Assembly (NCBI RefSeq): GCF_023074835.1
Contig: NZ_JALLGW010000001.1
Coordinates: forward strand, 2,294,001-2,358,000
Direction of reading: 5' to 3'
DNA from: Halomarina salina
GTDB taxonomy: Archaea > Halobacteriota > Halobacteria > Halobacteriales > Haloarculaceae
Length of the DNA stretch: 64,000 nucleotides
The position numbers and the translations under genes are program-made. The number at the start of each line of letters is the position of its first letter. Within the stretch, counting starts at the first letter, position 1. The notes beneath the pieces are model-generated. The model saw nothing but the letters and a program-made list of their open reading frames with translations, searched no databases and was not told the origin of the DNA. Positions 52,351-62,499 of the stretch are shown piece by piece.

Positions 52351-54516
52351 ATGGAACGAAAGCGCGAGTTGACGAGCGTCGACTGCGCGGCCCTCGCGCG
52401 CGAACTCGGCAAGTACGAGGGCGCGAAGGTCGACAAGGCCTACCTCTACGGCGACGACCTCCTGCGGCTCAAGATGCGGGACTTCGACCGCGGGCGGCTC
52501 GAACTCCTCGTCGAGGTGGGCGACCCCAAACGCGCCCACCTCGCGGCGCAGGAGCACGTCCCCGACGCACCCGGTCGCCCGCCGAACTTCGCGATGATGC
52601 TCCGGAACCGCATCACGAGCGCCGACTTCGCCGGCGTCGAGCAGTTCGAGTTCGACCGCATCCTCACCTTCCACTTCGAGCGGGACGACGGCGACACGCA
52701 CATCGTCGCGGAGCTGTTCGGCGACGGGAACATCGCCGTCTGCGACGACAACTACGAGGTCGTCGGGAGTCTGGAGACCGTTCGCCTGAAGTCGCGGACC
52801 GTCGCGCCGGGGTCCATCTACGACTACCCCTCCTCGCGGTTCAACCCGCTGGAGGTCGACCGCGAGGGGTTCGACGCCCGGATGGAGCAGTCCGACACCG
52901 ACGTCGTCCGCACCATCGCCACGCAGCTGAACTTCGGCGGTCTCTGGGCCGAGGAGCTCTGCACCCGCGCGGGCGTCGAGAAGACGAAGGATATCACGGA
53001 CGCGACCGAGGACGACTACGCGGCGCTGTTCGAGGAACTCGACCGCCTCCGGACCGTCCTCCGATCGGGCAAGTTCGACCCGCGCGTCTACTACGAGCCG
53101 GTCGAGGACGACGGTGGCAACAGTGGGGCCGACGCGGACTCCGACGACGACACTGAGACCGACGACGACGTCCGGACGGACGTGACGCCCGTTCCGATGG
53201 AGGAGTACGAGGGGAAGCGCGCGGAGGTGTTCTCGAACTTCGACGACGCGCTGGACGACTACTTCCACAACCTCGAACGCGAACCGGGCGACGAGGCGAC
53301 CGGCGGGGAGGCGTCCTCTCGCCCCGACTTCGAGGAGGAGGTGGCGAAGTACGAGCGCATCATCGCCCAGCAGGAGGGCGCCATCGAGAGCTTCGAGGAG
53401 GACGCCCAGGAGGAACGCGAGCGCGCCGAACTGCTGTACGCCCGCTACGACCTCGTCGACGACGTCATCTCGGCGGTCCAGAACGCCCGCGCCGAGGACA
53501 CGTCGTGGGACGACATCGCCGCCCGGTTCGAAGAGGGCGCGGAGCAGGGCATCGAGGCGGCCGAGGCCGTCGTGGACGTGAACGGCGCGCAGGGGACCGT
53601 GACGCTCCGCATCGACGACACGCGGGTCACCGTCGACCCGTCGATGGGCGTCGAGAAGAACGCCGACCAGCTCTACCAGGAGGCAAAGCGCATCCAGGAG
53701 AAGAAGGAGGGTGCGCTGGAGGCCATCGAGGACACCCGCGAGCAGCTGGAGGACGCGAAGGAACGCCGCGAGCAGTGGGAAGCGCCCGACGAGGACGAGA
53801 GCGACGACGAGTCCATGGAGGACGTCGACTGGCTCTCGCGGTCCTCGATTCCGCGGCGACGCGACGAGCAGTGGTACGAGCGGTTCCGCTGGTTCCGGAC
53901 GAGCGACGGCTACCTCGTCCTCGGCGGGCGCAGCGCCGACCAGAACGAGGAGCTCGTCAAGAAGTACACCGAGAAGAACGACCGGTTCCTCCACACGCAG
54001 GCCCACGGCGCGCCCGTCACCATCCTGAAGGCGACCGAACCGAACGAGGCGTCGAAGGCCGTCGACTTCCCCGAGTCGTCGCTGGAACAGGCCGCGCAGT
54101 TCGCCATCACCTACTCGTCGGTGTGGAAGGAGGGGCAGTTCGCGGGCGACGTCTACATGGCCGAGCCGAGCCAGGTGTCGAAGACGCCCGAGAGCGGCGA
54201 GTACGTCGAGAAGGGGTCGTTCGTCGTCCGCGGCGAGCGAACGTACTTCGAGGACACGCCGGTCGGCTGCGCGGTCGGTATCGCCGTCGAACCCCAGACG
54301 CAGGTGCTCGGCGGGCCGCCGGAGGCTATCGAACCGCGCACCGAGACGTCGATTCGGCTCGAACCGGGCCGCTACGCCCAGAACGACATGGCGCAGATGC
54401 TCTACCGGGAGTTCAAGTCGCGGTTCACCGACCAGACGTTCGTCCGGAAGGTGGCGAGCGCGGACCGCATCCAGGAGTTCCTGCCGAACGGCGGGAGTCG
54501 GATGGTCGACGACTGA
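52351..54516 (+). CDS. rqcH: Ribosome quality-control NFACT protein (RqcH/Rqc2-like)
   Basis: The 721-residue protein starts at ATG 52351. The NFACT-N domain opens the protein (LTSVDCAALARELGKYEGAKVDKAYL) and has the conserved Asp-Arg pair, FDRIL (102-103). The middle has a coiled-coil (residues of about 330-500), and the NFACT-R domain (FRWFRTSDGYLVLGGRSADQNEELVKKY) follows at about 510-610. Archaeal and bacterial RqcH recruits tRNA to obstructed large subunits and adds Ala tails for degradation. An acidic linker lies near residue 250. It lies 2.7 kb from pelA. Confidence 0.93.
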   Translation: MERKRELTSVDCAALARELGKYEGAKVDKAYLYGDDLLRLKMRDFDRGRLELLVEVGDPKRAHLAAQEHVPDAPGRPPNFAMMLRNRITSADFAGVEQFEFDRILTFHFERDDGDTHIVAELFGDGNIAVCDDNYEVVGSLETVRLKSRTVAPGSIYDYPSSRFNPLEVDREGFDARMEQSDTDVVRTIATQLNFGGLWAEELCTRAGVEKTKDITDATEDDYAALFEELDRLRTVLRSGKFDPRVYYEPVEDDGGNSGADADSDDDTETDDDVRTDVTPVPMEEYEGKRAEVFSNFDDALDDYFHNLEREPGDEATGGEASSRPDFEEEVAKYERIIAQQEGAIESFEEDAQEERERAELLYARYDLVDDVISAVQNARAEDTSWDDIAARFEEGAEQGIEAAEAVVDVNGAQGTVTLRIDDTRVTVDPSMGVEKNADQLYQEAKRIQEKKEGALEAIEDTREQLEDAKERREQWEAPDEDESDDESMEDVDWLSRSSIPRRRDEQWYERFRWFRTSDGYLVLGGRSADQNEELVKKYTEKNDRFLHTQAHGAPVTILKATEPNEASKAVDFPESSLEQAAQFAITYSSVWKEGQFAGDVYMAEPSQVSKTPESGEYVEKGSFVVRGERTYFEDTPVGCAVGIAVEPQTQVLGGPPEAIEPRTETSIRLEPGRYAQNDMAQMLYREFKSRFTDQTFVRKVASADRIQEFLPNGGSRMVDD

Positions 54517-54578
54517 GGTCCCGACCGTCGCTTCTCGCGGGTGCTGCCGTCGAAAAATGGAGTGGGTTCGGTGCCGAC

Positions 54579-55643
54579 TCAGGCGAACTGGTCGATGACG
54601 GGGATGCCGACCGTCTCGAAGTCGGTCATCGAGGCGAGTCGGTCCGAGACGTCGTCGAGTGCGACCGTCTCGCTGACGACGGCGCTGGGGTTGAGCTTGC
54701 CCGTCTGGACCATCCGGAATATCTCGTCGTACTGCGTCGGGGGCATCCCGAGCGACCCGATGAACTCTATCTCCTGCATCACCATCGCGTCGGTCGGCAG
54801 CTGAACCATCCCCTGTTCGTCGCTCGTCGTCAGGCCGATCTGGACGTGCTGGCCGCGCGTGCCGAGGCTGAGCACCGAGTTCTGGCACGTCGTGGCGATG
54901 CCGAGGGCGTCGACGCTGACGTCCGCGGAGCCGGCGCTGAGGTCCTTGACGGACTCGGGCACGTCGTCGACCTCGCCCGCGTTGACGACCTCGTCCGCGC
55001 CGAGGTCACGCGCCTTGTCGAGTTTGTCGTCCATGAGGTCGACGGCGACGACGTTCGCGCCGAGGGCGTCGGCGATGTGGACCGCCGAGAGGCCGACGCC
55101 GCCACAGCCGTGGACGGCGACCCAGTCGCCCGCGCCGACGTCGGCGCGGTGAGCGAGGCCGTGGAACGCGGTCATGAACCGGCAGCCGAGTCCGGCCATG
55201 TCCGTCGAGGAGACGCCGTCGGGGAGTTTCACGAGATTGTGGTTCGCGGCGGGCACGTGGACCTCCTCCGCGAACGCACCCTGGACCTGCTCGACGAAGC
55301 CGAGTGGCATCACGTTCTCGCAGGTGTTCCCGTGGCCTGTTCGACACTGGATACAGGTTCCGTCGCCGATGTTGAACGGGACGGCGACGTGGTCGCCCTC
55401 GCTCACCTCCGTCACGTTCTCGCCGGTGGCGATGACGTGACCCGCCGGTTCGTGGCCGAGGATCTGGCCCTCCTGTGGCTGGATGCCGAGCCAGTCCCAG
55501 TCGCCCTGCCAGCCGTGCCAGTCCGACCGGCAGATACCGCAGGCTTCGAGTTCGACGATCGCCCCGTCGGGTGTCACCTGTGGTTCGTCTACCTCCTCTA
55601 TCTCGAGCGGTTCGCCGTACTCTTTGAGAACTGCTGCGCGCAT
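54579..55643 (-). CDS. Zinc-dependent alcohol dehydrogenase (MDR family)
   Basis: The 354-residue protein starts at ATG 55643 (MRAAVLKEYGEPLEIEEV). The catalytic zinc site is ACGICRSDWHGW (Cys38) with GHEPAGHV (His64, Glu65). The structural zinc site has only three Cys (GTCIQCRTGHGNTC), the first one being changed. The NAD site is VAVHGCGGVGLSAVHIADALGA. It resembles the group of haloarchaeal alcohol/secondary-alcohol dehydrogenases. It sits between rqcH and pelA on the opposite strand. Confidence 0.88.
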   Translation of the reverse strand: MRAAVLKEYGEPLEIEEVDEPQVTPDGAIVELEACGICRSDWHGWQGDWDWLGIQPQEGQILGHEPAGHVIATGENVTEVSEGDHVAVPFNIGDGTCIQCRTGHGNTCENVMPLGFVEQVQGAFAEEVHVPAANHNLVKLPDGVSSTDMAGLGCRFMTAFHGLAHRADVGAGDWVAVHGCGGVGLSAVHIADALGANVVAVDLMDDKLDKARDLGADEVVNAGEVDDVPESVKDLSAGSADVSVDALGIATTCQNSVLSLGTRGQHVQIGLTTSDEQGMVQLPTDAMVMQEIEFIGSLGMPPTQYDEIFRMVQTGKLNPSAVVSETVALDDVSDRLASMTDFETVGIPVIDQFA

Positions 55644-55902
55644 TGCGTACGGTGGTCGGTAGCAAATCGCATAAGGTTAATTCCGACGACGGTGATTGTA
55701 ACACGAATCGGTAAGTGAGTGGCGCGATATCAGTGCCGAACGATGCGAGAGTCGGGATGGTTCTGTACGAACGATTGTGGTTCGCGCCTTCTACCAGCGA
55801 GCGTTCGGTTCGTGCCGTCTGCGGGGGTCGCGTGGACGGTCGGGTAGGGGGACCCGCTGGCGAGATAGCAGGACACTTCCCCGCCGCCCGCGCAGGTGCG
55901 CC

Positions 55903-56970
55903 ATGCGCATCGCGGACCGCTACCACGTCGAGGGAGGGATGGAGCGCATCACGCTCGTCCCCGAGACGCTCGACGACCTCTGGCATCTCAACTACATCCT
56001 CGAACCCGGCGACATGGTCGGCGGCGACACCCACCGCCGCGTCCGACGCGACGACGAGCAGTTGCGCGACTCTGGCGGCGAGCGCGAACACATGTACGTC
56101 ACGCTGCAGGTCGACGAGACGGAGTTCGCGCGGTTCGCCAACCGACTCCGAGTGTCCGGCGTCATCGAGGACTGCTCGCGCGAGGACCAGCTCGGCTTCC
56201 ACCACACGCTCAACGTCGAGGACAACGAGGAACTGGAGGTCACGAAACACTGGAAGCCCGACCAGCTGGAGCGCCTGGAGGAGGCCGTCGAGGCGACCGA
56301 GACGGCCGACGTCGCCGTCGCCACCGTCGAGGAGGGGGCGGCGCACGTCCACACCGTCGCGCAGTACGGCGCGGAGGAACGGGTCGCGCTCACCGGTCCG
56401 ACCGGGAAGGGCGAGTTCGCCCGCGGCCGCGACGAACTGTTCGCGGAGTTGACGCAGGTGCTCCAGCGGATGGAGGTCGACGCCATCATCCTCGCCGGAC
56501 CGGGGTTCACGAAGCAGGACGCGCTCGACTACGTCGAGGAGAACGCGCCCGACGTGGCCGCGAAGGTGACCGTCGTCGACACGAGCGCCGTCGGCGACCG
56601 GGGGGTCCACGAGGTGCTCAAACGGGGTGCGGTCGAGGACGTGCAGGCCGAGACCCGCATCGCCCGCGAGGCCGAACTCATCGACGAGCTGATGAACGAG
56701 ATCGGTCAGGGTGCGAAGGCCGCCTACGGCGTCGAGGAGGTCCAGAAGGCCGTCGAGTACGGTGCCGTCGAGACGCTGCTCGTCGTCGACGAACGCCTCC
56801 GACTGGAGCGAGCGGGCGAGGGCGAGTGGGACGCCGACGCGAACGACCTGCTCGAATCGGTCGACCAGAAGGGCGGTGACGTCGTCGTCTTCTCCCACGA
56901 GTTCGACCCCGGCGAGCAGCTGGCGAACCTCGGGGGAATCGCGGCCATCCTCCGCTACCGGCTGGAGTGA
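55903..56970 (+). CDS. pelA: mRNA surveillance protein Pelota
   Basis: The 355-residue protein starts at ATG 55903. It has the eRF1-like N-terminal domain ([21 protein letters not shown]), the central domain lacking a GGQ motif ([24 protein letters not shown]), and the C-terminal domain ([27 protein letters not shown]). Archaeal Pelota, with ABCE1 and aEF1A, releases stalled ribosomes. Its last 16 bases overlap the convergent stress-protein gene. Its proximity to rqcH places two ribosome-rescue factors together. Confidence 0.96.
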   Translation: MRIADRYHVEGGMERITLVPETLDDLWHLNYILEPGDMVGGDTHRRVRRDDEQLRDSGGEREHMYVTLQVDETEFARFANRLRVSGVIEDCSREDQLGFHHTLNVEDNEELEVTKHWKPDQLERLEEAVEATETADVAVATVEEGAAHVHTVAQYGAEERVALTGPTGKGEFARGRDELFAELTQVLQRMEVDAIILAGPGFTKQDALDYVEENAPDVAAKVTVVDTSAVGDRGVHEVLKRGAVEDVQAETRIAREAELIDELMNEIGQGAKAAYGVEEVQKAVEYGAVETLLVVDERLRLERAGEGEWDADANDLLESVDQKGGDVVVFSHEFDPGEQLANLGGIAAILRYRLE

Positions 56971-57539
56971 GGGGTGCCTGCGGTCGTCGGTCGTCCCCGG
57001 CCGGGGACGTGGACCGTCTCGACCGGTCGGGGGTCGGCGTCGGCCGCCTCTCGGAGCACCGTCACCGTCCCGTCGAAGGACTCGACGACCGCTCTGACGA
57101 CGTCCTCGGCCCCGACCGCCCCGAGCGACGAGCGCCGTCGAGCGACGACGAAGACGTGGCTACAGCCGCGCGCCCGCGCCTCGGCGAGGATGCACGCCGG
57201 TTCTCTGCCGACGACGCCGACACACTCGTACTCGACCGGGACGCCGGCGAGCGCCTCGCGGGCGACGTGTTCGGCCGTCCGACGACGTTCCTCCTCCGCC
57301 TGGGCGAGCGTGAACCGCGGCAGGTCCGGCACCCGCTCGCGGGCGAACTGGCGGTCGGCGAACGCGCCGCCGGGCATCACGTTGAGGACGGTCAGGTGCC
57401 CACCGGTCGCGGCGACGAACTCGCCGGCCGCCCGGACCGCCGCTCGGTCTTCGGTCGCTCCCTCCACGCTCACCAGCGCGTTCACCGCACCAGCCCCGGT
57501 CGTCGGCAGGTCGCCGCCGAACACTGCGTCTCTCGCCAT
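56955..57539 (-). CDS. Universal stress protein family (UspA-like)
   Basis: The 194-residue protein starts at ATG 57539. The Usp fold is visible: [22 protein letters not shown], then [14 protein letters not shown], the helical insert [23 protein letters not shown] and the C-terminal [17 protein letters not shown]. The ATP-binding G-2X-G-9X-G motif is only partly present, so it may not bind ATP. A 20-residue Pro/Arg tail is terminal. The gene converges on pelA with 16 bases of overlap. Confidence 0.82.
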   Translation of the reverse strand: MARDAVFGGDLPTTGAGAVNALVSVEGATEDRAAVRAAGEFVAATGGHLTVLNVMPGGAFADRQFARERVPDLPRFTLAQAEEERRRTAEHVAREALAGVPVEYECVGVVGREPACILAEARARGCSHVFVVARRRSSLGAVGAEDVVRAVVESFDGTVTVLREAADADPRPVETVHVPGRGRPTTAGTPHSSR

Positions 57540-57651
57540 ACCACTGCTCGGTCGGCCACCGGTAAGAACCGGAGCCAGTACCGGAGTGAAAGTGTAGAGG
57601 GTCGCCTCGAAGGGTCGAAAATCGACCTCGCTGGGGGCGCTCAGCTCACTT

Positions 57652-58455
57652 TCACTCGGCGTCGTCGGAGCCGGTGACGGTCGTGTCCGGGTCCTCCGAC
57701 TCGTCGGCGACCGGCACCTGGAGACCGTCGCGAGCGAACCGGACGTCGCCGTCGTACCGTGACTCGACCGAGTCGAGCATCGACTCGTGTTCGCCGTCGG
57801 TGTGGGGGTAGAGGTGCGTGAGGTAGGTCGTCCCGACGTCCCGTCCGGCGAGAACCTCGCCCAACTGCGACGGCGTCGGGTGGTTCGCCACGTCCACCTC
57901 GTCGGGGAACGAGCAGTCGTGGACGAGCACGGCCGACCCGTCGGCGAGGTCCGCGACGGCCTCGGTGGCCTCGCTGTCGCCCGAGAACGTCAGGTCGCCC
58001 TCCGCTCCCGCGAAGCGATAGGCGAGGCAGTACAACGAGTGGACCGTCTCGACGGCCTCGACGTCGTAGCCGCCGACCGAGAACGACCCCGGACCGACCT
58101 CCTCGACGGTGAGGTCCACGCGACCCTGCATGTAGTCGTGGACGTCGAGCAGTCCGTCGAGGAGGTCCCGCGTGCCCTCGGGGCCGACGACCGTGAGGTC
58201 CGTCGTCCCGGCGAGCCACTTCGCCTTCAGCAGGGGGAGCAGGTCGGCGACGTGGTCGAGGTGGTGGTGCGTCAGGAGCACCGTCGAGACGCCCTCGTAG
58301 CCGACGTCGGTCCGGGCGAGTGCGTGGAGCACGCCGCTCCCGCAGTCGACGAGGAGCGGGTCGCGGTCCTCGCTCTCGACGAGCAGTCCGGTCTGGAAGC
58401 GGTCGCCGGTCGGCATCGCGCTGCCGGTGCCCAGGAAGGTGAGTCGCATCGTCAT
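57652..58455 (-). CDS. RNase Z-like MBL-fold hydrolase
   Basis: The 267-residue protein starts at ATG 58455; an internal ATG two codons on (MRLTFLGTG) is also possible. The metal-binding motif LLTHHHLDHVADLLPLL is complete, FSGDSEATEAVADL provides the bridging Asp, and HLYPHTDGEH the final His. The protein resembles the arylsulfatase/RNase-Z-type hydrolases of archaea, lacking the RNase Z exosite arm. The last 25 residues are acidic and low-complexity. Confidence 0.87.
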   Translation of the reverse strand: MTMRLTFLGTGSAMPTGDRFQTGLLVESEDRDPLLVDCGSGVLHALARTDVGYEGVSTVLLTHHHLDHVADLLPLLKAKWLAGTTDLTVVGPEGTRDLLDGLLDVHDYMQGRVDLTVEEVGPGSFSVGGYDVEAVETVHSLYCLAYRFAGAEGDLTFSGDSEATEAVADLADGSAVLVHDCSFPDEVDVANHPTPSQLGEVLAGRDVGTTYLTHLYPHTDGEHESMLDSVESRYDGDVRFARDGLQVPVADESEDPDTTVTGSDDAE

Positions 58456-58539
58456 GACTCGGTTCGCGTGGGCCAGCGGCTAAGTGGTTGTCGTCGCGCC
58501 GACCCAGGGGTATATGTCCCCGAGGTGGAACGTCACGGT

Positions 58540-59052
58540 ATGGCCCCTCCAACTCGTCGCCGACTGCTGTTCATCGGTGGCGGCCTGCTGACCGGTGCTG
58601 GCTGTCTCTCGCGTGGTTCGTCTCCCAGACTGGCGGGCACCGACGGAATGGACGTCTCCTTCGAGGTCGTCCCCTCGAAGAGCGTCCCGCCGGCGGACGT
58701 CAGAGACGACGACGCTCCCAACGCTCCGGCCGTCTCGTTCGAGGCCGACCGAATCGTGGTCACCGGGGTGGTCGGCGTCGGGTCCTCGAAGTGCAGGGAG
58801 GCGGCGCTGGAGTCGGTCACCTACGACGAGGACGTCGGCGACCTCCGGGTCGTCGTGGTCGCCGGCAAGAGCGCCGAACACCCCGACCGGAAGCCGTTCG
58901 GAAGGGGTGGCTGCCCCGACGACTACAGTTACGACTGGTACCGGCTCGTCGTCTCGCCGACGGACGAGGCGGTTCGACGGGTGACGGCCGTCGAACGGAA
59001 CCTCGAAGGGACCGAGTCGTCACTCGTCGCACCGAATCCAGAGAGCGAGTGA
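58540..59052 (+). CDS. Small Tat-type lipoprotein, unknown function
   Basis: The 170-residue protein starts at ATG 58540. The signal has three consecutive Arg (TRRRLLFIGGGLLTGAGC) and a lipobox ending at Cys22. The mature part is a small beta-rich domain with two further Cys (SSKCREAALES and GRGGCPDDYSYD) that may form a disulfide outside the cell. A TATA-like GTATATG lies about 28 bases upstream. Haloarchaeal relatives of unknown function are common. Confidence 0.78.
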   Translation: MAPPTRRRLLFIGGGLLTGAGCLSRGSSPRLAGTDGMDVSFEVVPSKSVPPADVRDDDAPNAPAVSFEADRIVVTGVVGVGSSKCREAALESVTYDEDVGDLRVVVVAGKSAEHPDRKPFGRGGCPDDYSYDWYRLVVSPTDEAVRRVTAVERNLEGTESSLVAPNPESE

Positions 59053-59083
59053 GTCGGTCCGCGCGACCGCGTCGGCTGGAGGG

Positions 59084-59209
59084 TTACTCGAGTCGGGAAC
59101 CGCAGTCGAGGCACTGACACTCGCCGTCGCGGGCGAGTACGTGCATCGGCTGGGTACCGCAGTGCGGACAGCTCCGCATTCCGCTGTGTTCTCGTTGCGT
59201 CGTTGCCAT
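59084..59209 (-). CDS. 41-residue CPxCG-type zinc-finger protein
   Basis: This short gene is on the minus strand: ATG at 59209, TAA ending at 59084. It encodes 41 residues containing two zinc knuckles, SCPHCGTQP and QCLDCGSRL (four Cys plus His nearby). Such tiny CPxCG proteins are abundant in haloarchaea, and some influence swarming, biofilm or stress. A TATA-like TTTTACG on the same strand lies about 28 bases before the start, so a leaderless message is likely. It was found by reading the sequence directly, since it is too short for a usual minimum-length cut-off. Confidence 0.78.
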   Translation of the reverse strand: MATTQREHSGMRSCPHCGTQPMHVLARDGECQCLDCGSRLE

Positions 59210-59555
59210 ACAACGTACGACAATGGCCTAACGTAAAAGTCTACACCCGGCAATCACAGCCAAGCATCTTCGATTGTTTAGTCTCCACAAGGGGGGTATT
59301 AGGAGAAATAGGGCAGTACAAATCGTGATGTTTTGGACGTTCATCTAAATAGCGCTCGGGAGTGGTGGGTTGGCTCGATTGCTCGCCAGAATCGTTAAGA
59401 CCCGTGAATATTCTCCGAATCCGTCCCGTTCTGTGACGTTCGGGGTCGGTTCGTCCCGTCGCTCTGACGCCCTCGTATCTCCCGTGCCCGGCCCATCGTT
59501 CAGTTTCACTCCGGTAACCGAACCCACTTGACGTGCCCGCCCCAGAACCTGATAG
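59210..59555. other. AT-richer gene-free gap (346 bases)
   Basis: The gap lies between two divergent genes. The first 200 bases are AT-rich (many TTTA and AAAT steps) and should hold both promoters. No frame with domain character is seen on either strand. The TATA-like element for the small zinc-finger gene is near 59233-59240. The final 100 bases are GC-rich and non-coding, without a clear TATA box for the helicase. I found no tRNA or repeat of note. Confidence 0.55.
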
Positions 59556-62423
59556 ATGGGACGGGGCACCTCGCCGGGGGGTCGCGAACTGCTCGACCGG
59601 TTGGACGTGGGCGTGTCGTCCGACGCGGCAATCGACGACGCCGACGTACTGGACCTGCTGGAACCGGCCACCAGAGAGTGGTGGGTCCGCGAGTTCGGCG
59701 AGTACGTGCCCGGCAACGACGGCTTCTTCACGCCACCGCAGAAGGAGGCGATTCCGCTCATCCACGAGCGGGAGAACGCCCTCATCTGCTCGCCGACCGG
59801 GTCTGGGAAGACGCTCGCCTCGTTCACAGCCATCATCGACGAACTGTACCGCCGGGACCGGGAGGGACGGGCGGCGGAGGAGGCGCCCGCCGAGGACGAC
59901 TCGTCCACCGTAGACGGGTCTCCCGACGACGAGGAGCGGGAGTCCGCCAATGCCGACGACGAGAACGACGGCGGGCTGGAGAACTCGGTGTACTGCCTCT
60001 ACGTCTCGCCGCTGAAGTCGCTGGCGAACGACATCCACCGCAATCTGGAGGTACCTCTCGACGGCATCACCGACCTCGCCGACGAGGACGTGGAGATACG
60101 CCACGCCATCCGCCACGGCGACACCTCCTCCGCGGACCGCCAGAAGATGCTGGAGGAGACGCCCCACATCCTCAACACGACGCCGGAGACGCTCGCCATC
60201 CTGCTGAACAGCCCGAAGTTCTCGGAGAAACTGCGGACCGTCGAGTACGTCGTCGTCGACGAGATACACAGCCTCGCGGAGAACAAGCGCGGCACCCACC
60301 TCTCGGTGTCGCTCGAACGCCTCGAAGAACTGTGCGAGACCTCGCCGACCAGAATCGGCTGTTCGGCGACGGTCGAACCGCTGTCGACGATGGCCGAGTT
60401 CCTCGTCGGTTGCGAGGAGCCGACAACCGAGGACGAGGACCCGCGGTTCCGCGACTACGAACTCGTCGACACGCGGTTCGTCCGGGAGTTCGACGTCGAA
60501 CTCACCTGCCCGACGGACGACCTCATCAACACGCCCCGCGACGTGGTGACCGACCGGTTCTACCGTGACCTGCACGCGCACGTCCAGGACCACACGAACA
60601 CGCTCGTGTTCACCAACACGCGGTCGGGGGCCGAACGCGTCCTCCACAACCTCCGGGAGCGCTACGACGACTACGACGAGGAGAACTCGGGCTGTCACCA
60701 CGGGTCGCTGTCGAAGGAGCGCCGCCACCGCGTCGAGGAGCAGTTGAAGGCGGGCGAACTGGACGTGGTGACCACCTCGACCAGCCTGGAACTCGGCATC
60801 GACATGCCGTACATCGACCTCGTGGTGCAGGTCGGCTCCCCGAAGTCGGTGGCGTCCCTGCTCCAGCGCGTCGGTCGGGCGGGTCACCAGCTCGGTCAGA
60901 CCGTGACGGGCCGGGTGGTCGCGCTGGACCGCGACGAACTCGTCGAGTGCGCGGTGATGCTGAAGAAGGCCGAGGAGGGGTTCGTCGACCGCGTGTTCGT
61001 CCCGGAGAACGCCCAGGACGTCGCCGTCCAGCAACTCTACGGGATGGCCATCAACGAGATTCGCCCCGAGGAGGACCTCAAGGGAATCCTGCGGCGAGCG
61101 TACCCGTATCGGAACTACTCCGAGGCCGACTGGGAGTCGCTGATGCGGTACATGACCGCCGACTACCCGGGGATGGAGGAGAAGAACGTCTACGCGAAGA
61201 TATGGCGCGACGAGAACGACCCGCCCGACGGCGAGCACCACTACCCCGAGTACCCGGTCGGGGAGCGTCTCGTCGGCAAGCGCGGCCGCCTTGCGCGGGT
61301 CATCTACATGACGAACATCGGCACCATCCCCGACTCGTTCACCTGCGACGTGAAGACCCGTGGGTCGGGCGAGTGGGTCGGCCAGCTCGACGAGGAGTAC
61401 CTCGACACCCTCGAATCGGGCGACGTATTCGTCCTCGGCGGGTCGAACTACGAGTACCGCTACCGCCGCGGGAGCAAGGTGTACGTCGACCCGACCGCCG
61501 CCCGGCCGACCGTCCCGTCGTGGTTCTCCGAGCGCCTCCCGCTGAGCTACGACCTCGGCCGCGAGATCCTCACCTTCCAGCGCGACCTGCTCGACAAACT
61601 GGACGAGGGCGGACCGGGGGCCGTGCGGAACTGGCTCCGGGAGTTCCCGCTCGACGAGAACAGCGTCCGGGCGACCGCCCGGATGTACGACCAGCAGGTG
61701 CGCTACGCCGGGCCCGAGAGCGTCTCGACCGACGAGCGCCTCGCCATCGAGGTGGAACTCGACAAGGCGGAGTACCGCCGCCACTACTACGTCCACTCGA
61801 ACTACGGTCGGCGGTTCAACGACGGCTTCTCCCGCCTGCTCGCCTACCGCTGTGCGCAGGACGCCAACGCCAACGTGCAGGTCGCCGTCGCCGACCACGG
61901 GTTCACGCTGTCGATGCCCCTGAACCGGAAGGTCGACATCGCGGGCATCGTCCGCGACATCGACCCGGACGAGGCACGGGCGGACCTCCGGGCCAGTCTC
62001 TCGGGCTCGGACCTGCTCAAGCGCTACTTCCGCATCAACGCGACGCGGGCGCTGATGATACTCAAGCGCTACAAGGGCTACGAGAAGACCGCGGCCCAGC
62101 AGCAGGTCTCCAGCGAGATGCTCATCGGGTTCGCCGAGGACCGCGAGGGGTTCGCGGTGATGGAGGAGACCTACCGCGAGATACTCGAAGACCGGTTGAA
62201 CGTTGCCGGCATCGAGTCGGCGCTACGTGCCGTCCAGCGCGGCGACCTGTCGGTCGAGCGCCAGCGCGTCTCCTCGCCGTCGCCGCGCGCGTTCGGGCTG
62301 GCGACGCTGATGGCTTCCGACGTGGTGCTGGCCGAAGACGAGGGCGAGGTGCTGCGCGAGTTCCACGAGCGCGTCCTCCGGGAGATCGGCGACGAGGAGT
62401 CGATTCCCGCCCGGAGCGACTGA
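59556..62423 (+). CDS. Lhr-type superfamily 2 DNA/RNA helicase
   Basis: The 955-residue protein starts at ATG 59556. It has a Q-motif-like FFTPPQKEAIPLI, Walker A CSPTGSGKT, the DEAH-type box VVVDEIHSL, motif III SATVEPLS, motif V TSTSLELGIDMP and motif VI LLQRVGRAGH. The long C-terminal half (winged-helix and Lhr-type domain) includes LYGMAINEIRPEEDL and LLAYRCAQDANANVQVAVADHG. An acidic insertion of about 40 residues (108-148) separates Walker A from motif Ia. Lhr helicases act in DNA repair or RNA metabolism in archaea. Length is within the normal range. Confidence 0.92.
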   Translation: MGRGTSPGGRELLDRLDVGVSSDAAIDDADVLDLLEPATREWWVREFGEYVPGNDGFFTPPQKEAIPLIHERENALICSPTGSGKTLASFTAIIDELYRRDREGRAAEEAPAEDDSSTVDGSPDDEERESANADDENDGGLENSVYCLYVSPLKSLANDIHRNLEVPLDGITDLADEDVEIRHAIRHGDTSSADRQKMLEETPHILNTTPETLAILLNSPKFSEKLRTVEYVVVDEIHSLAENKRGTHLSVSLERLEELCETSPTRIGCSATVEPLSTMAEFLVGCEEPTTEDEDPRFRDYELVDTRFVREFDVELTCPTDDLINTPRDVVTDRFYRDLHAHVQDHTNTLVFTNTRSGAERVLHNLRERYDDYDEENSGCHHGSLSKERRHRVEEQLKAGELDVVTTSTSLELGIDMPYIDLVVQVGSPKSVASLLQRVGRAGHQLGQTVTGRVVALDRDELVECAVMLKKAEEGFVDRVFVPENAQDVAVQQLYGMAINEIRPEEDLKGILRRAYPYRNYSEADWESLMRYMTADYPGMEEKNVYAKIWRDENDPPDGEHHYPEYPVGERLVGKRGRLARVIYMTNIGTIPDSFTCDVKTRGSGEWVGQLDEEYLDTLESGDVFVLGGSNYEYRYRRGSKVYVDPTAARPTVPSWFSERLPLSYDLGREILTFQRDLLDKLDEGGPGAVRNWLREFPLDENSVRATARMYDQQVRYAGPESVSTDERLAIEVELDKAEYRRHYYVHSNYGRRFNDGFSRLLAYRCAQDANANVQVAVADHGFTLSMPLNRKVDIAGIVRDIDPDEARADLRASLSGSDLLKRYFRINATRALMILKRYKGYEKTAAQQQVSSEMLIGFAEDREGFAVMEETYREILEDRLNVAGIESALRAVQRGDLSVERQRVSSPSPRAFGLATLMASDVVLAEDEGEVLREFHERVLREIGDEESIPARSD

Positions 62424-62499
62424 CACTCGCTCGTACAGTACGGTTGATGTTTTCGAGAGCCACAAGAGATAATCCAGGCCCGAGAGACGGTGGCAACCT

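Noticed and set aside
52186-54888. 900-codon minus-strand open frame opposite rqcH
   Set aside because: It is the antisense shadow of rqcH, with repetitive Val/Leu/Arg/Asp composition and no domain. GC-rich codon bias keeps the frame open.
59241-61898. 885-codon minus-strand open frame opposite the Lhr helicase
   Set aside because: Same shadow effect; the plus-strand helicase has all motifs in order and this frame has none.
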